Positions 21,180 to 33,839 of a stretch of 64,000 nucleotides of DNA are shown one piece after another (the stretch's first letter is position 1; every line of letters begins with the position of its first letter). This DNA is from Zygnema cylindricum (taxonomy: Eukaryota > Streptophyta > Zygnematophyceae > Zygnematales > Zygnemataceae). A model generated the notes under the pieces. It was given only the letters and a program-made list of their open reading frames with translations. It was not told the origin of the DNA and did no database searches. The translations under genes and the position numbers were made by a program. The stretch spans positions 1 to 64,000 of the forward strand of contig JBBHKE010001612.1 in NCBI GenBank assembly GCA_037447655.1, read 5' to 3'.

Positions 21180-21888
21180 GGGGGAGTGAGAAGGTGAGGT
21201 ATTGAAAGAGGGAGAGAGGGATTGCAGGGGACCGAGGGAGATAAGAGACGACAAGCGAGTGACTTTGACATATGTGACTCTACGGGAAAATGTCGATGTC
21301 TATGGCGGATATTCGGGTAGAGAAAAACGGAGACGCGGGAATCTTTTTATAAAAGGGATGCCCGCGTGATTCCAAGTTTTGGAGATGCCAAAACTTGCAG
21401 GTACAATGCTTGTACGAAAACGTACTTTGTTCTTACTTTTTTGCCAAAACTTGTAGGTACAACCGTACAGAGTTTGTACATTTACTTGATATTTTATCGT
21501 CAGATCCGTACCATCCTCTTAAAAGGAGTACGAACCACGTTGGTTTTATAAAAGCTGGGAGCTATGCGACGAGCGGTCGTTGGCTCCCCAAATTTGACAT
21601 GAGGGAAGCATTGTACGGATACATGTCGGTGTGTCTAAAAACGCATCTAGAATCTTTGAAGACACATGTAAAACTATGTAAAGCTACAGTACAGTACTGT
21701 AGTGAAGGATCCAATGTGTTGTACGGTATAGGGTCGGTGATGATATCAAAGAAGCCAGATGCGTCACGTTTTTCGCTCGAGTCTCGGGTCTTTGGGTGTA
21801 CGACTACCTTCCAAAATCTGTACTGTACCGCGTTATCCTGACTGTTCAACCCTGTTCAATGTACGAATCTTCTTGACTATCTTTATTA
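21180..21888. other. Intergenic DNA with short repeats
   Basis: No gene is recognised. An inverted repeat CAAGTTTTGG / CCAAAACTTG lies at about 21,372-21,396, and a second CCAAAACTTG copy follows about 50 bases later. Confidence 0.5.
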
Positions 21889-22084
21889 GGGTGCATCTCC
21901 ATGCGCCAAAGTAAGGGTTATTTTCTGTCGTTTTCCTCTAAAACTTAGCGCCGTACCGCGTAAGTCAAACCGTACAAGAAATAGAAAAAAGGAAAAAGTA
22001 CATTTTGCGTCATCATCGAATTTAGGATGTACTACAATTTGTCGTCTTGCGTTCTTCAACCCACGGCCACGCCGAAAAACCTTT

Positions 22085-22441
22085 GTTCAAAAGTAGGCGT
22101 TTCTATTGTTGGCCTTTTCTCGGCGCCTTTATCGTAAGTTGTGTTATGGGCTTTCATGTGATCTTCTTAAATTGCTACTTTGATCAGCGACCGTCCGATC
22201 GTCCGAATCTGACGGTTTAAATTAAAAGTCGCTCAAAACTCACAGAAAAAGATTTTTTTGTCCGATTTTTTTTTCAAATTTAGACATGATGTTAATTCTC
22301 TATCGATCCATGTGCAACTCAACCCTGTTACTATTTTATTTCATTTTGCGGCCAATACAATATGGGTCTTAAGGGTATATTGAATTTTTTGCATACAATA
22401 GGCATATTGTATGGGTGTACTTTCACCTACTTTTGAACTAT
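22085..22441. mobile_element. Short inverted-repeat element, TTCAAAAGTAGG family
   Basis: Begins GTTCAAAAGTAGG and ends CCTACTTTTGAAC. About 310 bp of its interior reappears in opposite orientation at 43,803-44,100, bounded there by the same terminal repeats. Confidence 0.7.
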
Positions 22442-22690
22442 GCAAAAAAACGTCATCTTCAAACATGAGGCGATGTGTTTTAAAATAAAGTATTTTCGCA
22501 AAACAAATAGGACCACGTATTCACACGTGTAATGTTTTTCCAAAAATTTCAAACTAATTCAGCCAACGACGAAAAGTACCCTATTCTTTATGTTTTGTCC
22601 GTTAACATTCAATACGACGATGAAAATTACATAATTTGTTTCATTTTGTCAGTTTGCGTTCGTTACCTTTTTATTTTGCAAGGGTCTCAA

Positions 22691-23154
22691 TTGCTGCATT
22701 CACACTAGATACGGATGATGAATGAGATGAGTAAACAAATGTCTTTTTTTTTGTTTGGACGTGAATCGCCCTTGACTTCATCTCACGTCAACAAAAACGT
22801 CGAGATGTGATTCATGTTGCCATACAATTAGGCGCCGATGACTCAAATCCGTCCGTACCATTCATTCATTAATTCAGGATATGACTTCTTGTTTATTCAA
22901 AGTCGGATTTCTGCATTCCGAAAAGGTTTTCCGGAAAAGAAGATGACAGTTGTCAAGTTTTCATGCACCGTATGTTTTGTCCGTCGCTACACTCCAAATC
23001 GTGTATTTTTTCCGTCGCTACGCTCCAAAAAGGTTGACAGCCGAGCGGTCAGCTTGTTTGGCGACTCTGTTTTTGTTTTTTTTATGAATGAATGGTACAG
23101 GATTATTCATTTCCTAATCTCATTCATCATCCATTTCTAGTGTGATAGCAGCAA
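22691..23154. repeat. Inverted-repeat unit with about 38-bp arms
   Basis: The arm at 22,691-22,727 (TTGCTGCATTCACACTAG...) is matched in reverse complement at 23,117-23,154 with few mismatches. The size suggests a small DNA transposon nested in the larger element; class unclear. Confidence 0.6.
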
Positions 23155-23162
23155 ATATTTCG

Positions 23163-23605
23163 ATGGCATTTCACGCTAACGGACAAGAGACGCAAAGGCA
23201 AAGCGCATCTCCTTCAATCGTAAAACCGCACAGGCTAAGAGGTAGGGAGGGAGGGAGGGAGGGAGAGCGAGGGAGGATGGAGAAATATAGAGGAAAGGAA
23301 GGAGGGAAAGAGGAATTGAGGGAGGGAAAGAGGAAAGACGGGTGGGAGAGAAGAAAGAGGGAAAGAGGGCGGATGAGAGGAATGGGACGATGTAGAGGGG
23401 GAGGAACAAAAAGAGGGAGAGGGACAAGAAAGAGGTGGGGAAAAGAGAAAAGATTGGAAGAGAGGACGGAGGAAAGGAAGTAGGATGAGAGAGCTGGATG
23501 AACAGAGTGCGAGAGAGAATATTTTGATGCCATTTCACGCCGATCGGACAAGAGACGTAAAAGTAAAGCGCATCTCTTCCAACAGTGAAACCGCACAGGC
23601 TAGAA
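23163..23605. repeat. Two about 78-bp direct repeats flanking a purine-rich block
   Basis: 23,163-23,240 and 23,527-23,605 share CATTTCACGC, GGACAAGAGACG, AAGCGCATCTC and ACCGCACAGGCTA. Between them about 285 bases are almost all G and A. Confidence 0.7.
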
Positions 23606-23851
23606 GGCAGTACATCTAGAATGTCACGAAAGTCATGCAACGTAACAAGCAGTTACGAAAAATAGCGTGCCTCATCACAGATTATAGACGTTGATAGTCG
23701 TCATGGGCATCGTCAACGTATACAATCGTCACACCCTTAAGTAACAATTTCATTGCTACACATAGAGACACTTGAAATTCGGGTCCGCTAGATCTGCGCT
23801 AAAAATCAAAGTAAGTTCGTTAAGTTTCAAGTACATGGAGACGCACCCTTA

Positions 23852-26471
23852 GGGTTCTCTCTCTCTCGCTCTCTCTCTCTCCTCGTGGTGTTCGGTTGGT
23901 ATCTAGTCGGAAGGTGTTCTCATCAACAACCACATTGTTCAGGTGGCTCTGGGAAAAGTGGGTTATTGGCACAATAAAGAAAATAGTGGGTTTTTTTAAG
24001 GTGGTGGTTTCAATTTTTTTTGTTTGACTTGAAAGCCCATGTTTTAATGCATAGTTTTGTTGAATCATCTAACCTGCTAATGAACCCAAAATGGAATTAT
24101 TTGCTTTCAATCGCGCCCGTCATATCCATTATTAGATAAGAGTGTAAGGAAAAAAAATGTTTTATGTGGAAAAAAAAACATTAAACATAATAGCGATATT
24201 TGGTGTACTGTCTATCGTAGATTTCGCCATTAAACGTCAGCACCAGTTGATGCTTTCGTTCATCTTCCTGTCGTTTTCATCTCCTTTGTTTGTCGTTTGT
24301 TCCTAACTTTACAAATAATAACGTGGCCGTCAAGTCGTGCATTCAAAATCTACTCTATTTTCTGTATTTTGGCGAATGATAAGATTATTTGACAAAAAGA
24401 TCCCTCACTCCGCCAAAAAAGCTGCCATCAAAGGTTGTTTGCATGTGCGAAGATAATTAGAAACAGTATCAAATATGATTTCGCGAATACAATATGTTGC
24501 CTTCCAATATATAGCGTATACGATTGTTGCGTCTATGAAGCCTTTCTTCTAAAAAAAGGAATTTTCTCGGCCATGCCACTTTTTTACTTTCTTACTTTGT
24601 CATACCCTATGGTTGAATACGTGTAGCATTGGCCTTATGTTCGATGTACCAAAGTTTCAAAAAATTTGTCGATAAAGCAATTTATGAAATGCGCAGATGA
24701 AAAGGTGGCAAAAGTCAAAATTTTAGTTACCCAAATCCGACATTTATTTTTTCAAAATCTGAACACCGGAAATCGGCCAGGTTATCGCAAGCTCCTATTC
24801 TGTAACCCGCTACCCGAAACGCGTTAACAAAAACAAAAAGTTAACCGAAACGTGTTTTTTTTTCAACTAGCCGCACCAGAATGATAAAAAGTAGAATAAT
24901 ATTGGATAGCATGGACACAACAATACGGTACAACAGTAGTACAAACCTACGAAACCTTCATTTTTTTTCATTTTATGTTTACCCGGCTGTAGTCGAACTT
25001 GTTTTTTTATTTTCTATATCACCCGGCCGAATCCAGCCGGCCCCAAAATTTGACACCGGAGTACAAATCCAATGTGGATGGTTAGTACAGATTGGGTACG
25101 GATTTGGGTGCTCAATTGCGACTTCCGCCCAGTTGGCAAAGGCATTAGTAAGTTGCCTATGTATTACTTTTTCAATGTCATACCGATATTGGAGCGACAT
25201 TAAATCATGGACAATATGGCATATCCAAATTTTACCTCTTATATAAAAGGTTCATAACTTTTAATGTAAAGTGTCGCACAAGGGTGAGATCTCATTAAAG
25301 GAAAAGTGGGTTGTTTACTTGACACCGTACGTTTCTGTACATTTGCGTACCATTTTTTTATTCAAACGAAACGTGTTGACCGGTTAGGTGTCAGGATATC
25401 CAAATTCTCCAATATAATTGGGTAAACCTTGACATTTGGATGTTTCACTTTTCCAGATCCGCGAAGCAATTGGGCAAAACATCCAATGTGAATAAACTCT
25501 CTTTGTCAAGAGAGTTGCTTCGCACTTATGGTGTACCATTGGTACACGTGAAAGGACAAAAAATATCTATGACCAAAGAACAACACGGGATCACAGGTGT
25601 ACATGTCGTACAGACCATGTTCCTCCTGGCACGCTAGATCTTGGTCATCAAAAGTATTATCGCAAGCTCTTTTTTTCATCCACCGACCTTTAAAGTTTGT
25701 CGCGCCTTTTTACCATTCTGTTTCAAAATTTTCATTTCCATTTCACAGATAAAATTTGGTTGCTAACTTTTCGTACGAATCATTAATTACCTCCGCTAAT
25801 ACAAATATTTCGTTTTGACTTTGAGTTTGAAGATTATATTAAGATTATCAAATTCTGGACGCTAACATAAATGGCACTTATCATAATTGCGAGAGTTCGT
25901 TTACTGGCCCGACAAAATAGAACACCCTACCAAGAAACCATCTCAACAGACGTGTGCGTACGTTTAGTGGGACCACCGAATGAAATTGAGGCCTAAGCTT
26001 AAAAATTTAACACGACACAATTTTTAGAAAATGTCATCTTTCAAGTTACTCGTTTTTTTAGGGAACTTGTGCTTCCAATGCTCTAATGGATTTGGACCCC
26101 ATAAACTGTTAAACTAAGAGTGAGCTAACTGACTTTTCTTTTGTAGATATAATCTAACTTTTCTGGCATTGACACATGTCCATCCATTTGCGCCGAGGGT
26201 TATACGGCATTTGATGGCATGGACAACCTTGTAGTAGAATCAAGTTATTGTACTGTATATTAAAATACCTAACTAAGTGGTAACGCCACTCTCGCGGTGT
26301 CAAAACGATTTGAACATACATGTAAAAGTAACGTGGATCAGTTAGATCTATTGTCACGTAAATTTAAAGTGGAGTACAGTTGTATTACAAACATACAAGC
26401 AAGAAGCCCGTAATTTCCAAATGAACTATTTTTTTGGATTTTGCTGTTGTCTTTTGTCCATATCAATCAAC
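23852..26471. other. Non-coding intergenic DNA
   Basis: Short frames only, none with protein-like composition or a recognised domain. Direct repeats were not found beyond simple sequence. Confidence 0.5.
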
Positions 26472-26707
26472 CACTATCCATCGTTATTAGTGTTTACGAT
26501 TTATTAATGATTTTGTGAAATTGCATCTTTTGATACGATGATATTATGATGTGATATTGTGATATATAATTGATATTTAGCATTAGGAGACGTGGCAGAT
26601 TTTAGTCTATTCCTTTCATTAATTTTGCATACCCTACTATATATTTTTTGGGCCAAGCTAAGTCGCAACCGTATTAGTATTATTAACGCTAATCACCATG
26701 GGCAGTG
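26472..26707. mobile_element. MITE, CACC-family, 236 bp
   Basis: The left end CACTATCCATCGTTATTAGTG is matched by the reverse-complemented right end CACTGCCCATGGTGATTAGCG. The interior GGAGACGTGGCAGA is shared with the copies at 42.9 and 51.3 kb. The TA flank is seen only on the right. Confidence 0.6.
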
Positions 26708-27437
26708 TAATAACACCAGATTGACTCACATCGAACATTGAAAATGAAGGATAGCTATACATTGTAATACAATACTCTTTAGGCATGTTAGATTTTTTTT
26801 CGCCACTTAAATCATGTTTTTTTCATGCAAACTTGTCAAACTGTCAATTTAATGGTTGATACTGGAACGCAAGATTCTTACCTTCACATTGTTATCTTCG
26901 ATTGATAATCCTCCAGTCGCCATGAATGGATATAGAATTCTAGATGCCCTGGCAATACGATTTTTTTTTTTGGGCGTTCGTTGGTTTATTCATAGCAAGA
27001 CTAAGTTTTCCCATGTGTTGTCTCCATCAACATTGTGCCTTTCTACCTTGATGCCGTGAAATAGTGAATTTTGTAGTGTACAAGAGGCAAGGTGAGCGAG
27101 GTTAGAGTGGAACTGGCGGCATTAAGGCCTTCACAATTTTTTTGCCTTTTTTTGTGATGGCGTTGAAGATTTACAACCTCTGCAAAAGAAAATAGTACAA
27201 AGTGCATACGAACAAATACAAACAACTGTGTATTATTTCTCGATGTCAAAAACTTTTGAAAACTGACACATGCAAATATTTTTTTTCTTATTTTGAAATT
27301 TGTGTTCTTTATTTAAAACAAATCGACGATGTGTTTGAAATACTGCAGTGTATCAAAGGCACGTTGGCAATAATAGTATGTACCTGACTTTAATTTCTCG
27401 ATTATCGATATATCGCTACGATATATAAAAAATCTCT
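26708..27437. other. Non-coding DNA
   Basis: No gene. The last 40 bases (CGATTATCGATATATCGC) resemble the interior of the hAT-type element at 51 kb, so the copia element seems to have landed in or near such a copy. Confidence 0.45.
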
Positions 27438-28381
27438 TGTTGAACAAAATATATTTAATATTTCTATCTTTTGTTTGACAGTGTGAGGTGTTATTTGAGT
27501 CCTCATATTGCTCGCAGTGACTGAGGACTTAAAGACAGCCATGGCTCAGACAAGAAGATAGCCAAAGGGAGCAGACAGCAAGATAGCCAAAGGGAGCAGG
27601 AGGCACAACTCTTTGCAAAAGATATGCGGTTAAACCAAGATTCGATGCTAAGTCCTCCAAGATGAACACCGTACAGCGTAGCAATCTATCTTATCCGTTA
27701 GGTCTCGATGAAGCGTTACATAAATGCGGTATCAATCATATTTAAAGAAATACCATTTGACATACTCTATAAAACGGATTACATAACAGAACGACATACA
27801 CAAAACGACATTTAATTTTGACGGACGTAATTAAATGTTGATTTCAGATCGGACGGCTCACAGTGGAGCCGATGCGTTTGGCGGTATATGAGCTAAGGTC
27901 GGCGGATGACACGTGACAAGCCATGAATGGACGACGGAAATTACGCGGAGAGCGACCATGGCTCGAAACCAACAAGAGTAAACGGGACAACCATGTCGTA
28001 CAATGGCTGTACAAGAAGTACAGCGACATCAGTACCTTCTTGTATTGTGTAATTTTATGATTGGTCACGTACAATAATAGTAGGGGTTTCAGAAAGGGAT
28101 TTAGGACTTTGACATTTTTTGAGGCGCCTCTCTCTGAGAGACCTTTTATATTTATTGGCCATCCTTGGCCAGCCATAACTTGTTGCTTAGGGGAGCAAAT
28201 TTAAAAATTCTTTTTGCGTCTAAATTAGGGGAAGTCCATCCCCCACCGTAGTGAGGTTGTTCAAAACACCTACTTGACCGTGCATCACTTATTTGGGGTT
28301 AAAGTTAAGAGGGAAAATTTTATCCTAGAGGCTTCAAATAAACTTGATACTTTGTGGGCCAAAGGAGGTCACAAAGTTACA
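27438..28381 (+). repeat. 5' LTR of the plus-strand copia element
   Basis: Begins TGTTGAACAAAATAT and ends CACAAAGTTACA; 944 bp, collinear with the 3' LTR. Confidence 0.88.
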
Positions 28382-29330
28382 TATAATGGGCTCACCCTCT
28401 AGGGTGACCATTTTTAACAGAACATGGTTCATATACTGGGAAACTATGAGGATGGGTGCACGTTTTGAAATACAGCTATCGGGCATTGTGAGTGGGAGTG
28501 TGTGGCGGCCATCTGCATATCTGGGAGTTCCACCAAGGTTTAGAGGAGCTCGATTCTCTATAGGATCTGTGGAGATAGAGGAGGTAGATGATGATAGAGA
28601 AAGCATTGTGTTGGACAAAGGCAAAGAGAAAGGGAAGGAGAAACTCACACCGATAACTAATGGAGCGGTTCTTGCAGGGATTGTTCCAAAAACAAAGGCA
28701 AATGATACTAAAATCTGTGATTTCAACAACACAGTGGCAACTCGTTTTATTCTCGGGGGTTTTACTGAAGAAGTTGTTATTTTCATCTAAATGTGGACAA
28801 AGCGGCCAATTTGAGGGAGGCTCTTCTAAATATTTATAAGAGTGGTATGATTCTCCAGTAGAAACTGGCAAATCAGAAGGTGGAAGCATATATTTACAAA
28901 AGAGGAAATATGTTTGATTTTTGCAATGACTTGTCCGGAATTTTCATAGAGTTGAAAATGCTGGAAAACAGAAAAAGTCCGAGAAAGAAATAGTGAATAC
29001 TTTGTTAATGAAACTGCCAAATGATTATGAGAAATTTTTTAACAGAGATCAGGATTTGCCAGATCATCGATGGATTTGGAATTTCGTTGTTGGGATGATT
29101 TTGGTTCATAAAAACACCATTAGAATTCGCAGACGAGAAAAGTGTGTTCAAGCCCTAGCAGTTGGAACTCACTGGAAGAATCAAGATTCCTATAAACCTT
29201 ATGAAAACTTTGATGGAGGAGGGAGACATAACCAATCGGATGGATCCAGATGTAGGCCTCCTGACGGGTTATGCCATTTTTGTAAGAAACGGAGACATTA
29301 CATGCTGTAGTGTACTATATTGACAAAGCT
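28382..29330 (+). pseudogene. Copia gag remnant (plus element)
   Basis: The best piece is 28,993-29,310: NTLLMKLPNDYEKFF, then DLPDHRWIWNFVVGMIL, and a decayed zinc knuckle CHFCKKRRHYM. Upstream frames are broken; the frame spanning the LTR end (28,344-28,790) is only partly gag. Confidence 0.7.
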
Positions 29331-29385
29331 GAGACTTTAAGAGGCGCAGATCTGGAGATCAACCGGAGGAAAGAAGAAGGCACTT

Positions 29386-29886
29386 GTGGAAACACAAGTA
29401 ACGGGAGAGGATTTTGATGAGGATGATAGAGAACTCCTCCTCAACGAGGAGCTGGAGGTGAAAACCGAGCCGGACAGTCAAAAGAAGCAGAAGTGTGCCT
29501 TTGACGGAGTGAAAGAAGCTCCCAAAGAAGGTAGGATTATTGACTCAACCTCTATGCATATGTGTAGAGAGAAAGAGATGTTTACAAAAATGAGAAAGAT
29601 CTTTACTATAGAGATAGAGTATGGGGATGGGAGAGTAGTAACCACTAGATTAGTGGGATCTATGGATCTAAAAGTCTTACTTGTTAGTAAGACATTCATA
29701 ATCACTTTCTTTAATGTTCTTTTCATTCCACAGCGGAACAAAAAATTTATCTCTACGTCAGTTTTAGATGACGAAGGTTTTGAGACTAGTACAAAAAAAC
29801 GAGTCTTTGTTGCTAGCTATGACGAAGGTTTTGAGACTAGTACTAAAAAACGAGTCTTTGTTGCTAGCTATGAAGATGAAGTATAA
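29386..29886 (+). pseudogene. Copia protease region (plus element)
   Basis: An acidic lead precedes IIDSTSMHMC, the decayed retropepsin site (the glycine of DSG is lost), and then FNVLFIPQRNKKFIS. A perfect-length 51-bp tandem duplication (29,770-29,820 and 29,821-29,871) repeats DEGFETSTKKRVFVASY in frame. Confidence 0.75.
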
Positions 29887-29913
29887 CTCACAGCTGAATA
29901 AGGTAGCCAAAGA

Positions 29914-30900
29914 ATGTTTAGGCTGAATTTGAGTAATGGAAAGACGGGAGTATACTATGTTGGTGTAAGTGACTTGATAATTTGGCATAAACAATTGGGG
30001 CATGTGCATCTAGATAGACTAAAAGAAATGAAGAAGATGGGAGTGGTTGAAAGAATGCAATTTAGGGATAATGAGGCCATAGATGACTGTTGTGGATGTG
30101 CTCAAGGTAAAGCCCACAGATTACCTTTCCCAAAAACGACAACATTAAAAAAAAAAAAGTTCTAAATCTAGTTCATATTGACATATTGGGACCTGCCAAA
30201 GTGTCATCAGTAGGAGGGAAGAAATTTATCCTTACTATTATTGATGACTTGTCTAGATATTGCAAAGTCTATTTTTTGAAAAATAAATCCAAAGCAATGA
30301 CTAATTTTAAAGAGTATAAAGCATAGAGGGAGAAACTCCATGAGACACCTATAAAGACAGTGAAGAGTGATAATGGGGGGAAAATACATTTCTAATCAAT
30401 TTGAGGATTCTTTGAAAAAGGAAAGGGTTCAACACCAAAATACTGTCCCAAAGAAACTGAAACAAAACTGTGTAGCCGAGAGACTTGTAGCCGAGAGACT
30501 TGATCTGACATTAAGTGATGGTGCCCTAGCATGCTATCATATAAAAAGATAAGAAAACGCTTCTGGGTAGAAGCTATAAACTGTGCTAATTATCTTAAAA
30601 ACAAAGTCCTCAACTCGGCGATGAAAGGTCAAACACCCTCTGAAAGATGGACCTGGAGAAAAACGGATGTCACACACTTAAAGGTGTTCGGAAGTCAAGT
30701 TTTTAGTCTAAGTGCACAAAAATCTGATTGGAAAAGTAGATGCAAAAGGAAAGTCGGGGTATTTAATTGGATATGATGAAAATGTAAAAGGATGTAAACT
30801 TATGATCTCGAGAAAGATGATACCATCTTAGTGAAACACATAGTAGTTATGGATGAAGGAAAGTCAGTGGATACCTTTAAATATACTAAAGATGTCCGAA
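29914..30900 (+). pseudogene. Copia pre-integrase and integrase (plus element)
   Basis: Pre-integrase: WHKQLGHVHLDRLKEM and CCGCAQGKAHRLPF (HHCC). Integrase core: TIIDDLSRYCKVYF and VKSDNGG before a one-base insertion in a G run near 30,376. RFWVEAINCANYLKNKV then follows after stops. A 15-bp tandem duplication near 30,474-30,505 repeats VAERL. Confidence 0.82.
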
Positions 30901-31199
30901 TTAGTATTGAATCCAAAAGTGAGTTAATTCCATGTTATTTTAACAGAACTTTGGTTCAACCAGCTGGACTTTACAGATGAAGAAAAAAATCTGACCAAGA
31001 ACGACTCCCTTTGGAGCCACAGTTTCTGGTTCAAACTGAGGAAGAGGGAAGAACTGGAGATGGACTCCACAGATAAGGGAGTATGAAGTCATTCAAAGAA
31101 ATCTGAGATTACTTCATTCCGGCATCAAATTTTGAAGGAGGGAGGACAAGCACTAAGCGACTTCAAGAAAGACGAATGAATAATAAGGTAACTAAGCTG

Positions 31200-32240
31200 T
31201 CACATTTGAGTGAACCCCATACTTATTTGAAAGCAATGACAACTAATAATAATAAAATGGCTTTCATTATGGAAGGAAACACATGGGAGCTAGTGGACTG
31301 TGCTTCGTACATATAACCGATTAGATGCAAGTGGGTATTTAAGCTGAAATCCAGAATACACTATCGAGCAGTAAAAGGTCAAATTATTGGTCAAAGGGTT
31401 CACACAGAAGGAAGGGACCGATTATGAGGAGACCTTCACTCCGGTTGTTAGATTTCCCTCCGTCCGAATTCTACTAAGTTTGGCGGCAGCGGAAGACATG
31501 GAGGTGCACCAGATAGACATCAAGACAACTTTTTTACACGGAGAATTGGAAAAAGGGATCTTCATGCGATAGTCGGAAGGGTTTGCGGAGACAGGAGAAT
31601 AAAACAAAGTGTGCATATTGATAAAGACGTTTTATGGACTGAAGCAGGCTCCGCGCCAATGGAACAAGAAACAGGACAAGCTTTTGAAAATTTTGGGATA
31701 TGACCAAATTAGCTCGGATCATTCAATCTTTCTATTTGAGTATGTGGAAGGTATAATTTCCATTGAAGTCTATGTTTTAAGTAAATCAATCAAGAAATAG
31801 ACTGAAAAAAGATCTAAAAAGTAGATTAAAAATAAAAGAATTCGGGGAAACAAAATATATTTTTGGAACTCAGATGGAGAGGGATAGAGAGAAGGAAAAA
31901 ATTAGACTAACTCAAAAAGAGGCAATCGAAAACATGCTTCAATATTTTCAAATGGATAAAGGAAATAGTTGTATGACTCCAATAAATATAAAGAAGGGAA
32001 ATGAGGGTAGTTCATAAAGGGGAGTTGTGGTCTTAGATGATGAGTTATGACTGGAGGAATCGGAGTTTATACAAAATATTCCGTACAGATAAGTTGTCGG
32101 TAGCTTCATCTATTTCATGAGACGTACCCATCTTGATATAATGGCAACAGTAAGAATATTAAGTAAGAGCTTAAATGATCTTATGAAAAAAAATTGGGAA
32201 GCAGCCAAGAGGGTCGTTCGGTACTTGATAGGACCGAGAG
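31200..32240 (+). pseudogene. Copia reverse transcriptase (plus element)
   Basis: Pieces in order: KCKWVFKLKS-like opening, VKGFTQKEGTDYEETFTPVV, VHQIDIKTTFLHGELEKGIF, TFYGLKQAPRQWNKKQDKL, SSDHSIFLFEYVEGIISIEV. The YVDD box is destroyed around 31,775. The downstream EFGETKYIFGTQMERD block is still readable. Confidence 0.82.
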
Positions 32241-32248
32241 ATCTGTGA

Positions 32249-32745
32249 TTGCATTTAGAGGGGGATAATACTGACATCAACACTTGGAGTGATGCTAGTT
32301 ATGGGGATGCTCCAATGAGGAGGTGTACATTTGGGTATGTGTTGTATGTTGAGAATAGGGCTAGTTGTTGGAGAAGTATGCAACAAAAGGTGACTGCTCA
32401 GTCCACCGAGGAGGCTAAGTATATGGCGTCTTGTTCAGCTGTGAAAGAATCAATGTGGGTGAAATCATTGCTTCAATAACTTGGTTATAAGAAGAATGGA
32501 GTGCAATAAATATTTTGTGATAATCAAGTTTAAATTGCAATTGGAGCAAATCCAAAAGATCAATTTTAAACAAGACCCATGGATATCAGATTGAGCTTTA
32601 TTACAGAGAAGGTTGAGAATAAAATCATTAGTTTGGAATATAGACCGGATGGGGAGATGGTAGCAGATAAGATGACCAAACCGGTGCCTTCTCCCAAATA
32701 AGAATTTTTCACGGAGAAGTGTGGACTGAAATAAAAGATAGATTA
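32249..32745 (+). pseudogene. Copia RNase H (plus element)
   Basis: WSDASYGDAPMRRCTFGYVL and STEEAKYMASCSAVKESMWV are open; the C-terminus (MDIRLSF, MVADKMTKPVPSP) continues with stops up to the polypurine tract. Confidence 0.85.
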
Positions 32746-32759
32746 TAAAATAAGGGGAG

Positions 32760-33839
32760 TGTTGTAAAAAAGATATTTCATATTTCTATCTTTTGTTTCA
32801 CAGTCTGTGGTGTTATTTGAGTCCTCATACTTGTCGTAGTCATTGAGGACTCAAAGACACCCATGGCTGCTTTAGGCGCACAACCTTAGGCATCTACCTT
32901 AGGCAGGCAAGAAGATAGCCAAAGGGAGCAAGAGGCACAAATTCTTGCGAAAGATAGGCATTAGATCAAGATTTGATCCTACGTCGTACAGGATGACCGC
33001 CATACAACGTAGTTGTCTATCTTATCTTAGGTCTTGATGAAGAGTTAGTTACATGGGGTATCATTCGTTTCTAAAGATGTACAATTTGTCACACTCGATA
33101 TAACGAATTCAGATCGGAACGAAATACACAAAACGACATTTAATTTTGACGGACATAATTAAATGTCAATTTTAGATCGGACAGCTCACAGTGGAGCCGT
33201 TGCAGCGGAATGGTCGTTTGGCGGTTTATGAGCTAACATCAGCGGATGACATGTGGCAAACCATGATTGGACTTCGGACATTACGAGAGAGCGACAATGG
33301 TTTAGGAACCAACAAAGCGACCATGGCTTAGGAACCAACAGGAGTAAGCGAGACGGCCATGTTGTACAATGGCGGTAGAAGAAGTATAGGAGTAAGCGAG
33401 ACGGCCATGTTGTACAATGGCGGTAGAAGAAGTATAGCGGCATCTGTACCTTCTTTTACCGTATAATCTTATGATTGGTTAGGTATAACAATACCTTCTT
33501 GTACTGTATAATCTTATGATTGGTTAGGTACAACAATAGCAGGGGTTTTGGAAAGGGATTTAGGACTAAGACATTTTTTGAGGCGCCTCTCGTTGAGGGA
33601 CCTTTTGCATTTATTGGCCATCTTTGGCCAGCCATAACTAACAGCTCAGGGGAGCAAATTCAAAAAAAAAAATATGTGTCTGATTAGGGGAGTCAATCCC
33701 TCACATGGGTGAGGTTGGTCAAAACACTTTCCTGACCGTGTGTCACTTATTTGGGGTTAAAGTTAAGAGGGACAACTTTATCGTTGAGGCTAAATATAAG
33801 CTGAATCCTTTGTGGGCCAATGGAGGTCACAAAGTTATA
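32760..33839 (+). repeat. 3' LTR of the plus-strand copia element, with internal tandem duplications
   Basis: Begins TGTTGTAAAAAAGATA after the polypurine tract and ends CACAAAGTTATA; 1,080 bp. It is longer than the 5' LTR mainly because of a 48-bp duplication (33,341-33,388 and 33,389-33,436), a 25-bp one just before it and a roughly 45-bp one just after it. Confidence 0.88.

Larger units (their letters stand above)
21889..23848. mobile_element. Non-autonomous PIF/Harbinger-like element, 1.96 kb, TTA target duplication
   Basis: The ends are GGGTGCATCTCCATG and, reverse-complemented, GGGTGCGTCTCCATG. TTA flanks both (21,886-21,888 and 23,849-23,851). There is no transposase frame. The interior carries a nested TTCAAAAGTAGG element (22,085-22,441), a further inverted-repeat unit (22,691-23,154) and a pair of direct repeats around a purine block. 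Confidence 0.78.
27438..33839 (+). mobile_element. Ty1/copia retrotransposon with both LTRs, degenerate, 6.4 kb
   Basis: LTRs at 27,438-28,381 and 32,760-33,839 frame gag, protease, integrase, RT and RNase H remnants in copia order. A polypurine tract (ATAAAATAAGGGGAG) abuts the 3' LTR. The LTRs differ at many positions and by several tandem duplications, and every domain carries stops or shifts, so the insertion is old. No clear target duplication is seen (TCTCT against GCTCA). Confidence 0.92.

Noticed and set aside
28344-28790. A 148-codon frame as an independent gene
   Set aside because: It begins inside the 5' LTR and runs into degenerate gag sequence of the copia element.
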